Of a DNA stretch of 64,000 nt, positions 1-11,734 are shown in pieces. The notes below the pieces were generated by a model, which ran no database searches, had not been told where the DNA came from, and was given only the letters and a program-made list of their open reading frames with translations. Location of the stretch: NCBI GenBank assembly GCA_033439265.1, contig JAVTVX010000019.1:7509501-7573500 (forward strand), written 5' to 3'. The position numbers and the translations under genes are program-made. Each line of letters begins with the position of its first letter. Positions within the stretch are counted from its first letter, which is position 1. Origin of the DNA: Dillenia suffruticosa (lineage: Eukaryota > Streptophyta > Magnoliopsida > Dilleniales > Dilleniaceae).

Positions 1-1193
1 ATGTGATTAGAAAGTCACCAAACTTAGGATTTGGATACCTTCACCTTTACATATACAACTGATGTTTTAATTAATTTTATTAATTAAAAACTCAAATAGT
101 CATTACATAACTCACTTGAAACTTTTCACCCTTTCACAAAAGTGAGGTACCCTTACCATTCAAACTCATAGAAAATTCTTACACTTTAATAATATGCAAA
201 AATTTCTTAATTTTTCTACATGGGAATTTAATAAAACTTAAAAGAAAGAAAGAGAATAAGAAGTGGAAGATCACGCCTCAATTGTTTGAATAAACACCGA
301 GGATAAGCTTTATCTCGTCCCTTAACAACCTCCTTGATTTTAAGGTTTAGGATTATCATCATTCTTTCTCGGCTCTCTCTAAATTGAAAGAGGAGGTTTT
401 ATTAAACCAACCCTATAAGCTGCGAAACTTAAGACTCTTCATGCCCCCATTCATTTATTAATGTGTCTCAATTAAATTGGCTTCCCAAATTGTGGCACTA
501 GCAACCATAATGCATGTTTAATCTCTTTATGGGGTTTTTATTTTTCTAAATTTAGGGTATGCATGTTTGGTGTATTTCACAAAAATCATTTTCCTTCTCT
601 CTTCTCATTCTTGAAAATTAAACATCCTATCTCTTTTTCTCAAAACTCTTAAATAAATACCAAATCGCTCTAATGAAATGGAGTATTAAATTTCTTAATC
701 AAGTTTTGAATTTGAAACTTGAAAATGAAAAGAACCATATTAGTAGAGCTGCCTCTAAATAGAACTTTACAGATACTCAAACCGAATTAGTTCCGGTGGT
801 GAAACTTAAAATCAAAAAAAAAAAAAAAAAAAAAACTCATTAAACAAGCAGACCTTAAGGTTATTTTGAAAAGGACAACTAACTCTATATATAATTTATA
901 CATAACTCTGTTATGTTTGAGTAAGGTTGTGGAAAATATTTTGGCATACGAGATGTATTTTGTGTTTGAGTGAGTTATCAAACAATTAATATATGCATTT
1001 TTTTCTACTTTTCTTTATTTGATTTTCCTCTGATTCTATTGTTTGATTTTCCTTGTTTTAGCTTTTTGTAGTGATTAAATGTTTGCTTCTCATGTTCTTA
1101 TTGATAGTTCCCTTTTAATAAATTTTAATTTCATAAAAAAAAAGGTAAAACTCTATTAAGTTCTGTAGAGAGGTTAGCAAATTCAGGTAGTCC

Positions 1194-1197
<4 letters not shown>

Positions 1198-1237
<40 letters not shown>
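1198..1237. repeat. TA dinucleotide microsatellite
   Basis: Uninterrupted TA run of about 40 bases read directly from the sequence. Confidence 0.95.
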
Positions 1238-1239
<2 letters not shown>

Positions 1240-2428
1240 TAAAAGTTAATATAAAAATAAATAAACACATAAATGGACATGCACACCCACCATTCTTTTT
1301 CTAAAGATTGCAGAGAAGATTTATCCCTTTTGTAGATGTCATTGTCGCCATGGACTCTAGTCTTTGGAACACCTTTGAGTTTCAAAGACATGTACAGACA
1401 CATTGGGGCCCTTTTTGCCGAGGTGGGAAGGGCAATATTTCTATTTTTCCTTTTCTTTTAAACCTCAAATTCCAAAAGTGCTCCTCAGTCACTTATGGGA
1501 CAATTTTTTTCTTTCTTTTTTTTTTTTTGAGTTTCTTATTAATGGAGATCACTTTAAATCCCAATAGTCCTCAGTTATCTATCATATAAGACAATATGAG
1601 ATGGAAAAAAAATGACTTCTACAAGGGAGAAATGGTATGGTTTACCAGTCATTGGTAAAGTGGGCAATGGGGTTCGGAAATGTTAGAATGAATATTTAAG
1701 GAGTTTAATATTCATTCGTTTTGAGGGGTTTGCAATTCCTTTGAAAAAAATGCATTCGTGTCGAAAATGTCTATTTTATATAATAAATATATATGTGAAC
1801 ATAGGAAAAGAAAAATTATCATATAAAATATTATTTATATTATGACAATATATAATTCTACTTTATTAATCTTTATTCTGTTTTATTACATTTGTAACAT
1901 TTGTCGCTAAAAATAAAAATATATATATATTAACAAAAAAATATACAATTTTATAAATTAAAATTTTACGATTTTTTATAATAAAAATATTAATTTCTTG
2001 TATACTTGATCCCTACTTTCCCCGGACGCCGTGCAAGCGATTGAATGATGTGAGCGTCTGGAATATTTTTGAGAAGATAAGCTTAAGGATAGAAACAAGA
2101 ATTAACAAGAGGATGACAAACAAAAGTCAAAGTGAGATGCCATTGTGACTCTCATGTTTGACAAAAATATTATGCAGGAGGAAGATAAGATAAGCGCAGC
2201 CACGTGCAGACAGTATGTAAGAAATGGGCCCTTCTGATGGTGACTCTCCTCCCCCTTCAACTTCACCCACCCATCTGGCCTTGCAAATGTTGGGACTTGC
2301 TGGATTTTTAATTTTGCCCAAAACCCAGAAAAAGAAAAAAAAAAAAAAAGGGGGGTTGCCTCTAGAACAGAGCAATTTCTAAAATTGAGATTTGTGGGTG
2401 GTGCTTTTCCATAACAGGTCAAATGGCT

Positions 2429-2431
<3 letters not shown>

Positions 2432-2464
<33 letters not shown>
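2432..2464. repeat. CT dinucleotide microsatellite
   Basis: Uninterrupted CT run. It produces spurious Arg/Glu-rich open frames on the opposite strand. Confidence 0.95.
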
Positions 2465-2467
<3 letters not shown>

Positions 2468-2937
2468 CAATGAAAAGAAAGGACAAAAAGGATGGATATC
2501 AAATCACTAACCTCTCATGACTCATGACTAGAGATGCCAATTTTCAAGCACGGGTTGGGAAAATGGCTCGCTGCTACTAAATGGTTAAGAGCCATACCAT
2601 TTGATGTTTTCATACATATTTTCAACTTGACCAAATACATATTTCTATACTTCTAAATAATGTCACAAAATCAGGCATCTAAATCTCAACTTAACTAATA
2701 CGACGTACATTTTTTTACTAAAAGAAAACTTATAATTTCATATTTTATAATTACGCAAAAAAATTTTAAGGACACATAATATTTGTGTATTTATCTAATA
2801 ATATATAATTCTTTAACTATTGTATGCGCCTATGTCGTATACCTAAATAGTCGTAATTAAGATTTTCACTATTATCATGACTGAGTTAGAAAAAAAAAAT
2901 CTCCATAAATCTCTTAATAATAATAATATTAATAGAA

Positions 2938-2982
<45 letters not shown>
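2938..2982. repeat. TAA trinucleotide microsatellite
   Basis: About fifteen TAA units, encoding only a poly-Ile shadow frame on the minus strand. Confidence 0.95.
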
Positions 2983-3600
2983 TCTATAGACAAAATTATC
3001 AATTTAATCAGGGTCAGACCTATGAAGGGTCGGGGTAGACAATTGCAATCTCTCAATTTTTTAAAATTCAATTAGTGTTTATGATTTATATATATTTTAC
3101 ATCCATTTAACTATAATTTTGCATTCCTTGTGTATATTTGTTGTTTGAATAAATATTTTACATTTTTTTTGCGCCCTCCTCTAGGTCTTGGTTCTGAATT
3201 CTATTATTATTATTTTTATTCCAGGCCACCTGAGCTTAAGGTTGAAGTTGAAATGGCATGATTTCTAGATGGAAGCGAAACATGGAGCGGAGGGCATGGA
3301 GGAATTATGAGCCAATTCCTAGCAATAAAGTTGTTAATAAAACTCGACATACTATTTAACCTTATCTCAGATTCTATTCGGATTAGGTTTTGAGAGTATT
3401 TTTGGAGGGCCCAAAAGGATTGCGTTGTTTGATGACTGATTGTGAATATTTTGGATATTAAAAAGGATAATTGGGAGAATTTTCATTTTGGATTGGGGGT
3501 ATAACAAAGACATTCATTATAAAGATTAAAGACCATTTGTCAAATTGGACAGAGAGAGAACGATGCCTTCTAATGCCACTTGCCATTTATGTTGGCGCGA

Positions 3601-3633
<33 letters not shown>

Positions 3634-4464
3634 ATTAGATTTTCTGTCACCAACGCACTATTAGTCTAATGGTCTCTCTCGATTTGATTTTTTGTCCCCA
3701 ACACTATTAGTCTAATAAAAAGATTATTAGATCTATTAATAAAACTCAAATTTGAATTTTGAAATAAAAAAATTATATTAAAAAAATTTTGATAACAATT
3801 CGGATCAAATCAGTAAAAGTATAACTTTGAATTACGATTAATATAATAAAAAAATTTATATGCGAACATCTTGATCTTAAGCTCATCCTAATGGGCCGGG
3901 CCTACCTGGGTTTAGCCTACTTACTTGCTCCACTCATCAATTATAAAGAAATTAAGATGTGACTGTCTGTCTGGCGCGGGCACAATATTTTTCTATTCAG
4001 GCGCTATCAATGAGTAGTCCCACTCCCATACACAGCAACCCGTTATGCATAGCCCAATAACTTTTATTATTGAATTTGTTAAATATAAAAAGAAAAATTA
4101 TTTATAATCAAACTCGTTCAGAAGCCGCAACAAAACCCTAAACTCGTTCAGACTCGTTGGAGGTAGGTCTAATTTCATAAGTAATGGCTCTACTAACTCA
4201 AACGGGATAATATGACCCTCTGGTGATCTCAAACTATGAAACCTGACAAAAGATCACCCAGGGTATTTCGACAAAATAGACTCCAACGCTCAAGTTAGAT
4301 AACGGTTTTCGAAAGGAAGGAAATATATAAAAAGGAGTTTTGGTACGCTTTAAGTGTTAAGTGGTAGACTAGAGAATGTGAAAGCGAAAATGCATATCTG
4401 GTCGATTGACCCAATATCATTATATAGTTACCCGGTGTGAGCGTTGTAGGCATGCGGAGTGTTG

Positions 4465-5468
4465 AAACGCTAGTTTTCTTGTGAAAGTGTATCGAGATTT
4501 CGGAGAATCAAGTTATATGATTTTCAAATATTGCAAGATTTTCAAAATTTTCTCAACTGAAAGTTTTTTTTCCATTTACAGAAAATTCCACTTGTACTTG
4601 TAGGAGAAGTGTATATTTGTCACGCCCCGAACCGGGGTTATGAGCAGCAACCCGTTACCCTGAATTGCCGGTTACATTTTTACAGAAAATCGAGTAGAAT
4701 CTCCCCATATTTCGGAGGTCTCTCATGTACAATTTACCCTATAATATTCACAACCATCTTGTCAATTTAATAAAAGGGTCATTCCGACCTCACAACCATT
4801 AACCAAACCACAGCCGACAATCAGGATAACGCAAGGCTATAAAAATTTTTAGCAGTCCTAACTACAGACCTCTATTGTCATGCTAAATTAGAGTATGAGC
4901 AACCGCCACACCGAACGAACCTAAATATTTATACACATGTACAATAAATTTCCAAATTAACATTTTAAACGCTAGTTTTATTGTGAAAGTGTATCGAGAT
5001 TTCGAAGAATCAAGTCATATGATTTTCAAATATTGCAAGATTTTCAAAATTTTCTCAACTGAAAGTTTCTTTTCCATTTACAGAAAATTCCACTTGTACT
5101 TGTAGGAGAAGTGTATATTTGTCATGCTCCGAACCGAGGTCATGAGTAGCAGCCCGTTGCCCTGGATTGCCAGTTACATTTTTACAGAAAATATGGCAGA
5201 ACCTCATCATATTTCGGAGGTCTCCCATGTACAATTTACCCTATAATATTCACAACCATCTTGTCTATTTAATAAAAGGGTCATTCCAACCTCACAACCA
5301 TTAACCAAACCACAGCCGACAATCAGGACAACGCAAGACTATAGAAATTTCTAGCAGTCCTAACTACAGACCTTTACTGTCATGCTAAATTAGAGTATGA
5401 GCAACCGCCACATCGAGCGAACCTAAATATTTATACACATGTACAATAAATTTCCAAGTTAACATTTT
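4465..5468. repeat. 502-bp tandem duplication across an LTR boundary
   Basis: Copy 1 (4465-4966) and copy 2 (4967-5468) align along their whole length with scattered substitutions. Each copy contains about 153 bp of flanking DNA followed by the first ~350 bp of the solo LTR, including the TGTCA/TGTCAT start and the ATATT in front of it. Several differences are C/T or G/A changes at CpG-like positions, for example in the first bases of the LTR, as expected from decay of methylated cytosines. The duplication therefore happened after the retroelement inserted. Confidence 0.9.
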
Positions 5469-6720
5469 AAATACATACAGGTGTCTCAATATAAGTGAAC
5501 CGAGTCAATATGAAAGTTTCTAGAATAAATGTTCATAATTGTACAGTCATCCCAAAAAATAAATAGATTAGTACATTGATCAAATTAAAATCTTCAATAA
5601 TTGTAGCGGAAGATATGCTAACTACTATCAAATTCACGTCACAAGTATGAAATCACAAAATTTTTCTTCAGTCCAAAACTAATCCTGTGGAAAAAAAAGT
5701 GAAGAGTGAGTATCTATGTGAAGATACTCAGCAAATGAGATGATTGATTCATGTTATCAATATCGTGGGTAAATTTAGAGTGTCAAAACATATAACATAA
5801 TATCAAGTGTGCGAAAATAACGTATTGTTTTAGAATAAAACATATCTCAAGGCACACATTAGAAAATAACATATACATCCATCCATGTATTAAGTCACAT
5901 ATGTAGAGTCGGCCGAACAAACAACCCCGGCAATGGTCTACCTTGACCAAGGAAGGGCGCATCAGGGGTTTTTACTATACAAATATCAAATAATGGCTCT
6001 CTACCCTAATGTTAGCCACATGCTACTCCAACTAACCTGTAAATAATAGTAATTATATATATATATAGTTGGTCGTGTAAGGTATCCCACCCAGTACTAG
6101 ACAGAAGTAAACTCACGTCCTCTCCGATGAAGGTCAACCTGAGACATCCATACACATGACGATCTGGCGGATACCTCCGGCCGAAAGGTATTTGAGTACA
6201 AGGGGTGCTTTTACCAAATATTTTTCGTAGTTACGGAATGTTATAGGAAGCATATCACCATATCACAAAGTCGGCCGGGTATGTAGCCTCATGTATCACA
6301 TCATCATGTCGGCTGGGCATATAGCCCCATGCATCGTAACATAACGTTGGCCACACATATAGCTCAAATAGTACATGTAAATCTATTTAAAACTACGTGT
6401 CAATACAGTAGAATTATTAAAATATGTCAATATGTTAAAAAAATGACACAGTATCCAGTTATCAAATTCATGGATGCAATTCAATAAAATCAACAATTGG
6501 GACACTCCAATGGTTATAAAAATATGTCTATCAAAATCCAGAAATTTAGTTTTCACACGTATAGAAATTATATCGTTTGAAAATCGGTAAAACATGATTT
6601 GTAAATCAATAGTAGATGTCAAAGTTTTACTCACAGTATGGGGGAGGGTAACACACTCTCCAATAACACCACGAAGTGAAGAAAAGTGTTCCTCTAAATC
6701 AAGACATTCAATACCTACGA

Positions 6721-6723
<3 letters not shown>

Positions 6724-6763
<40 letters not shown>
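6724..6763. repeat. TA microsatellite inside the solo LTR
   Basis: Clean TA run of about 40 bases. It is absent at the equivalent place in the related LTR at 32004-34833. Confidence 0.95.
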
Positions 6764-6766
<3 letters not shown>

Positions 6767-7309
6767 CAATATGTTTTAAACCTATGCAGTTATAGGAAAT
6801 AGGCTATCACTTCTAATACATGTATGCAAATCAGATAGTTCAAATTCTTTAGAACCCTACCCTAATTTCTCGTATTTTGTTCATGCATACAACATGTCTA
6901 CAAGACTCAAGAGTTGGTACTCAACCAATCTCACACAGGGCTCACATAAATCCAATCTCTCGCTCGCACCCAAGGGCCAACAGGGCCACAGCCCAGCGCT
7001 CCTTTGTGCAGTGTGCAGCGCCCATGTGCAGGGTCTATGTGTAGGGTGCGCAGCGCCCTTGCGTAGCACCCAGGGCGCGCAGTGCCTGCACGCCAACCAT
7101 TGCCCCTCATTTCTAAACTTAACCCTAACATTCATTTAAATAAATCGAATGGATAAGAAATTTTTTTCACCTAGGATTTTCTCGGAGTGCAAACTTTCGT
7201 CCGAATGTCTCCTAAATCACTTCAAAATCTGAAACGCTCCCTATCAAGACAATATTTATTAGTTAGGTCATAAACATTTAGATCAGAATCGAAACCCTAA
7301 ATTAGTTAC

Positions 7310-7700
7310 TTGCATGGAGGTTCGTGGGCTGTCACGGGCTCACGGGTCGTCATGGGCTCGCGGGCTACAGCGGGCTCGCGGGTTCGCGGGGTCAACAGGC
7401 TGGCGGGCTGCAGTGGCTTCGCGGGCCGTAGTGGGCTCGCGAGTCAGCAGGCTGGCGGGCTTGCAGGCCGCAGTGGGCTTTGCGGGATGCAGGGGACTCG
7501 CGGGCTGCGCGTAAACGGGCAGGCGCACGCTCTTGATTTAGGGACGCTCGTGCGCAGGTGCGCTCGTGCCAGGCTCGCTCGTGCGCAGGCGCGCTCGCGG
7601 CTTGGCTTGTGCTAGCGGACTGAGGCACGCCCTCGCGAGCTAAGGCACGCCCTCGCGAGCTAAGGCGTGCTCTCGCGAACTAAGGCGCTCTCGCCGGAGG
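7310..7700. repeat. GC-rich degenerate minisatellite inside the LTR
   Basis: Short variants of GCGGGCTCGCGGG and GGCGGGCTTGC recur with irregular spacing, in sharp contrast to the AT-rich surroundings. The same block occurs in the related LTRs near 33840-34130 and 40040-40170. Open frames across it in several frames are by-products of GC richness, not genes. Confidence 0.8.
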
Positions 7701-7950
7701 GTCACGCGCTGTGTTTGTGCTGTGCTCTCGCTCAGGATTGAGGCGCACGCAGACTGGGCCGTGCTCGTGGACTGAGGTGCGAGGGGAGGATCGCACAGGG
7801 GCGCGATCGTGCTCGCGCTGGGTGGATCATGCAAGGGCGCACTCACGGGAGGAGTTGCAGTCATGCTTGCGGAAGGTCGGTGCTCGCGGAAGGAAGGAGC
7901 AACGGGCAGTGAAGCGAGCGGCGGCAATGGGTGGTGGGTTCGGGCGAAGC

Positions 7951-7952
<2 letters not shown>

Positions 7953-7986
<34 letters not shown>
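7953..7986. repeat. GA dinucleotide microsatellite
   Basis: GA run in the LTR just downstream of the GC-rich block. Equivalent purine-rich runs occur in the other two LTR copies. Confidence 0.95.
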
Positions 7987-7989
<3 letters not shown>

Positions 7990-8331
7990 AGAGGCGGGAG
8001 AGGAGGAGATTAAGGCTAAAAGCCCTAATCCCATTTGGGGGAGGTGCTGCGTTTGGGGCCAAAACGCAATGCTTCCCCCCTGTTTTTATTTATTTATTTA
8101 TTTTTATTTTTATTTTTTTTTACAATTATATATATATATATATGTATATATATAATTTCACATCCACACTTCACAAAAATTTAATTTTTTTGTAAAAACG
8201 GGATTTATTTCGATTTGCAGATTCAACAAATTAAAATATATAAAAAATTTAATTTAAATACCCCAAAATCAAAAATCAATTTAAATAAATAAATTTCTCT
8301 CTATATAATTAAGTGTCGGTGTTACAATATT

Positions 8332-10269
8332 TATTTTTACAAATTGAAAGGCAACCATTGAGCACTGGGGAGATTCTGTGGCCGAGCAATTGTTTAATGA
8401 TCAAGGCTTGATCGAGGATGCCGAGAGAGTATGAGTTGTATCTACCCGTCGGGGGGATGAATCCTGTATTACTGATACGTTTTAGTCGGTGTGCCCTTTG
8501 AGCTAGGGATTCAAGGGTCTTAAACCTTATGATGCTGACGAGTCCATATGTTGGACGGTCAATCGGTTAGGTGGATATTGATTGAGTAGACAATAGGGCT
8601 ATCGAGAGTCGTTTGATACTTGTATGGCTAATCTTGAGTCTAGCACAGGTTGGGCCTTTTTAACTATGCACCATTAGCTCTAAATTTGACCCCACATAAA
8701 AATCATGCCTATTGTTCCAATTCAAGTTAATAAAATATTTGTACCAATCTTGATCATTATATAGGATTTGCGTATGAATCAAGGACAATTAATTTAACGA
8801 GAAGAGCACTAAGTCCCTCAATTAAAATTCAAATTCAAATTTTAGAAATCAAAAGAACTATATTGAGAGAATTATCATTTAAAGAGAATTCGATAGTAAT
8901 TCGAATCGTATTAGTTGGACTAGATATTGATCGGTAAAAAAAAAAAGATTTGAGTTAAAGTTTTTAATTTGAACATTCTTCTAATCGGACTCAATTTGGC
9001 GATGGGCCTAAACTAGACAATCAAGCCGGGTGGGTAGGGTTGTCGGGCCAGTCAATGCTCAAGTCTATCAAAATTTTTATTTTTATTTTATGTGTTTTTG
9101 GATTCAGTCCATCACTTAGCATTCAGAATTTAGTTTTGATTAATTCAGATTAATCTGAGTAAGATTCCTCTTAAGGGAACATGGATCTCTCAACGTAATC
9201 GATTTTATACTTAAATTATAAATCAAATTCATAATATTAGTTAAGGAGTATAACGACTTATCCGTTATACCAACCGTCCATTCATCCAAAATTTCTGGTA
9301 TCAATAATTGCATTCTCCGAACTCAATTTAGGTCATGATGTAATCTTTGGCTCACCAGGGACACTGTTGACAGGATTGTGAGATCAATGGTATCGCCAAA
9401 TGTTGGTGGGTCACTTCTGGCCAAAATCAAGCTAGTTTTGATAAGAAACCCACTATACACGTAATATTTGATGTATGATTAATTTAATAAGATAAAATAT
9501 TAAATTTAAAATTTAAAATTTAAAAATAAAAAAAAATTATATTAAAAGAGTCATTTTCTAAATAAAATTTTTATAAATATTTAAATCGAATTAATCAGAA
9601 TATAATTCTAAATAATGTAATGAGAAAAAAAATCAATGCACATAATAATTTGCTATATGAATCACAGCACCTGTTTCATTTTTTTCGGTTATTATGATTA
9701 AAATGAAGAAAGTGGTGAGATCAAACCTGTCATGCCCTATTTTAGATGGGGAAAAATGTGGGGTCCTAGGGAGGCATTCCTATAAAAACAGAATGGTCAC
9801 TTCATGTTGATAACTCTAATGTCCCCATGACTAATCATACATTGTCTCGCCAAATAAATAGGTAGCAGAGTTCCTATATTGTCAAATACCAAAAATAGAA
9901 TCCATATTTTAGGAATAGAGAGAAATGCATCCGTATATTATTATATCAATATGTTTTTGTATTAAGAGAATTATTTTTCTAATTTTGATTAAAATAATTT
10001 AGCAAAAAAGGTAATACTAAATATGTTTGAGCGTGAAACAATTTTGAAGAATGAAGATGGAATGGAATATTAACCCTAGTAGTAGAAATGATTGTGACCA
10101 AAGGAATCCACACAACTTTGTTGATATGATGACCAAAAACAACGCACGAAAGCTCTTAACTTTTACAAAGCTAATACCAATATTTATGAGTGTGAACAAA
10201 GAAATGGTGGCCAATGACAATGGTCACAATGATAAGGTAATGGTAGTACATACGATGTACAAAGCTGTG

Positions 10270-10316
<47 letters not shown>

Positions 10317-11432
10317 AGCACACGCGCACACATACACACACAAATTTCGTATTCCCACCATTTAAAGAGCTGAATTTTTCCAGTCCATCCTCTAATGCTC
10401 TGGCGCTGTGGGCCCTTCAAATTGCCACGTTGTAATTATCTCCCACAAAAAAGGGCAAACGAATGAATGAGATGGGGCGTGGGGCGTTGGTCGTTGGTGT
10501 TGGGTTTGTCGGCCCGCTGTATAAACACGTGCGAATTGAGGTTTTCTTTATTGGCACGAACGGGAGGATCTACAAATTTTATTTTATTTTTTTCAACGAG
10601 GACACAGCATGAACGTAAAAAATAAATAAATAAATTCCATTACCAATAAATATCATAAATAAATTAATTTCTTTTTTTCCACAAAAACTATCAATGATGT
10701 AAAATATTACAATATTCATTTTATTATTTCCTACGTTTCTTCAATGTTTGAACTTACAAGCCTTTAACTAACTTTGTTTCTTTTCTTTCTAACCTTAGCC
10801 CCTTCTTCTTAGTTTTATCAATGTCTCAACTCTAGAGATTGTGAGTTTAAAATTAACAAACTTTCGGTGCTCTCATGGCATGGCTCAAGCACAAAAGTTC
10901 TCCTATGCAAATGCATGTTAAAGAGACATTTCAATTTAACACTTCTACTCTTTACAATTAGGTTCATTTAATGAGCGAGCCGAATTTGAGATTTTTGTTG
11001 CTCGAATCAAAAGTTCATGAGTCGGCTTGTTAAGATATAATAATATTTATATAAATAAATAAATATATATATATATATATTAAAATATTATTCATATTCA
11101 TATGCTATTGATTATTCTTTTACTTTAAAAATTAACAATTTTAATTTCGAGTCCAAATTTAATTTTATATGAGTCAAGTCCGCTTTTAAACCTATTCATT
11201 TAACGTCGAGTTTGAGTTTAGAAATAAACCCAATTTAAGTTTGAGCGCGAATTCAAGTTTTGAATTTTACGACGGACACGAGTTTAAAATTTTAAATATT
11301 CAACTCTACTTGTGAACACCGTTGCCTACACCCACTCCAACAAAAGAGTTGCAATTACCGATAGTAGTCATGTATTTGTAATTTTTGAGTTGATCACGAA
11401 AATTGCTACCTAGGAGGCAGATTGATAACAAG
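8332..11432. other. AT-rich non-coding stretch
   Basis: No open frame here resembles a protein and I see no RNA gene. A CT run lies at 10272-10313, followed by a short CA-rich stretch. Everything else is AT-rich sequence of unknown origin. Confidence 0.55.
10272..10313. repeat. CT dinucleotide microsatellite
   Basis: Uninterrupted CT run of about 42 bases, followed by CA-rich sequence. Confidence 0.95.
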
Positions 11433-11440
11433 GTTCTTGA
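11433..11440. repeat. LINE target-site duplication, left copy
   Basis: GTTCTTGA here matches GTTCTTGA at 17058-17065, directly after the A-rich tail of the LINE. The match extends to 10 of 11 positions. Confidence 0.75.
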
Positions 11441-11515
11441 GATTGGGGGCCATCAAGCTAGCTTTCTGCCATGTTTCTTGAGATTGGGGACCATCAAGCT
11501 AGCTTTTTGCCATGT
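11434..11515. repeat. 41-bp tandem duplication at the LINE 5' edge
   Basis: Copies 11434-11474 and 11475-11515 differ at only a few positions. The first copy includes most of the left target duplication, so the duplicated unit spans the host/LINE junction or was created during 5' processing of the insert. Confidence 0.85.
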
Positions 11516-11734
11516 AGAGGCACTACAGGCAATATAGTGGTGGTTCAAGACATCATCCACTCTTTTTGCAGAACTAAGAGTAAGAAAGGTGGAATGATTC
11601 TAAAGATCGACCTCAAAAAAGCCTTTGATAATGTTACCTAGAGTTATCTAGGCAAGGTCCTGCTAGACATAAACCTCCCTGTGGCATTGATAAGACTGAT
11701 TATGCATTCTGTCAGCTATGGTAATGTATCCCTT
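11494..11734 (+). pseudogene. LINE reverse transcriptase fragment, fingers/palm start
   Basis: Read in one frame from 11494, this encodes the start of a plant LINE reverse transcriptase: a conserved Gly-Arg/Cys-Gly-Thr-Thr turn, then a KKGG segment and the palm motif A region KIDLKKAFD, with the motif A aspartate intact. One in-frame TAG (11639-11641) interrupts it shortly after motif A. The frame continues to the edge of the inserted solo LTR and resumes at 14739. The protein would copy LINE RNA into DNA at a nicked target; this copy cannot. The 5' part of the element, including any endonuclease, is missing. Confidence 0.85.

Larger units (their letters stand above)
1..4464. other. AT-rich non-coding stretch with microsatellites
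   Basis: I see no gene here. Short open frames overlap homopolymers or simple repeats and lack recognisable domains. Visible simple repeats are an A tract (814-835), a TA run (1198-1237), a CT run (2432-2464), a TAA/ATA run (2938-2982) and a CT run with one T interruption (about 3600-3633). The rest is AT-rich intergenic sequence and may hide unrecognised transposon debris. Confidence 0.6.
4618..8326 (-). mobile_element. Ty3/gypsy solo LTR with 5-bp target duplication
   Basis: The sequence starts TGTCACGCC and ends GTCGGTGTTACA. In minus-strand sense that is TGTAACACC...GGCGTGACA, the TG...CA form of a plant Ty3/gypsy LTR. ATATT lies immediately before it (4613-4617) and after it (8327-8331), so this is an insertion site with no internal domain left: a solo LTR made by recombination between two LTRs. 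The span is inflated by the 502-bp tandem duplication; from the second start at 5120 it is about 3.2 kb. It is homologous to both LTRs of the gypsy element at 32004-40571. It contains a TA run (6724-6763), a GC-rich block (about 7310-7950), a GA run (7953-7986) and no credible protein gene. Confidence 0.92.

Noticed and set aside
3080-4464. Possible host gene or LTR remnant near 4.1-4.46 kb
   Set aside because: Some stretches look like plant repeat flank, but I found no coding frame, LTR edge or target duplication to support a call.
7310-8195. Overlapping open frames in the GC block of the solo LTR
   Set aside because: Several frames on both strands are open because of GC richness and the GA repeat. 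The sequence is LTR, and the equivalent frames in the other LTRs are not conserved.
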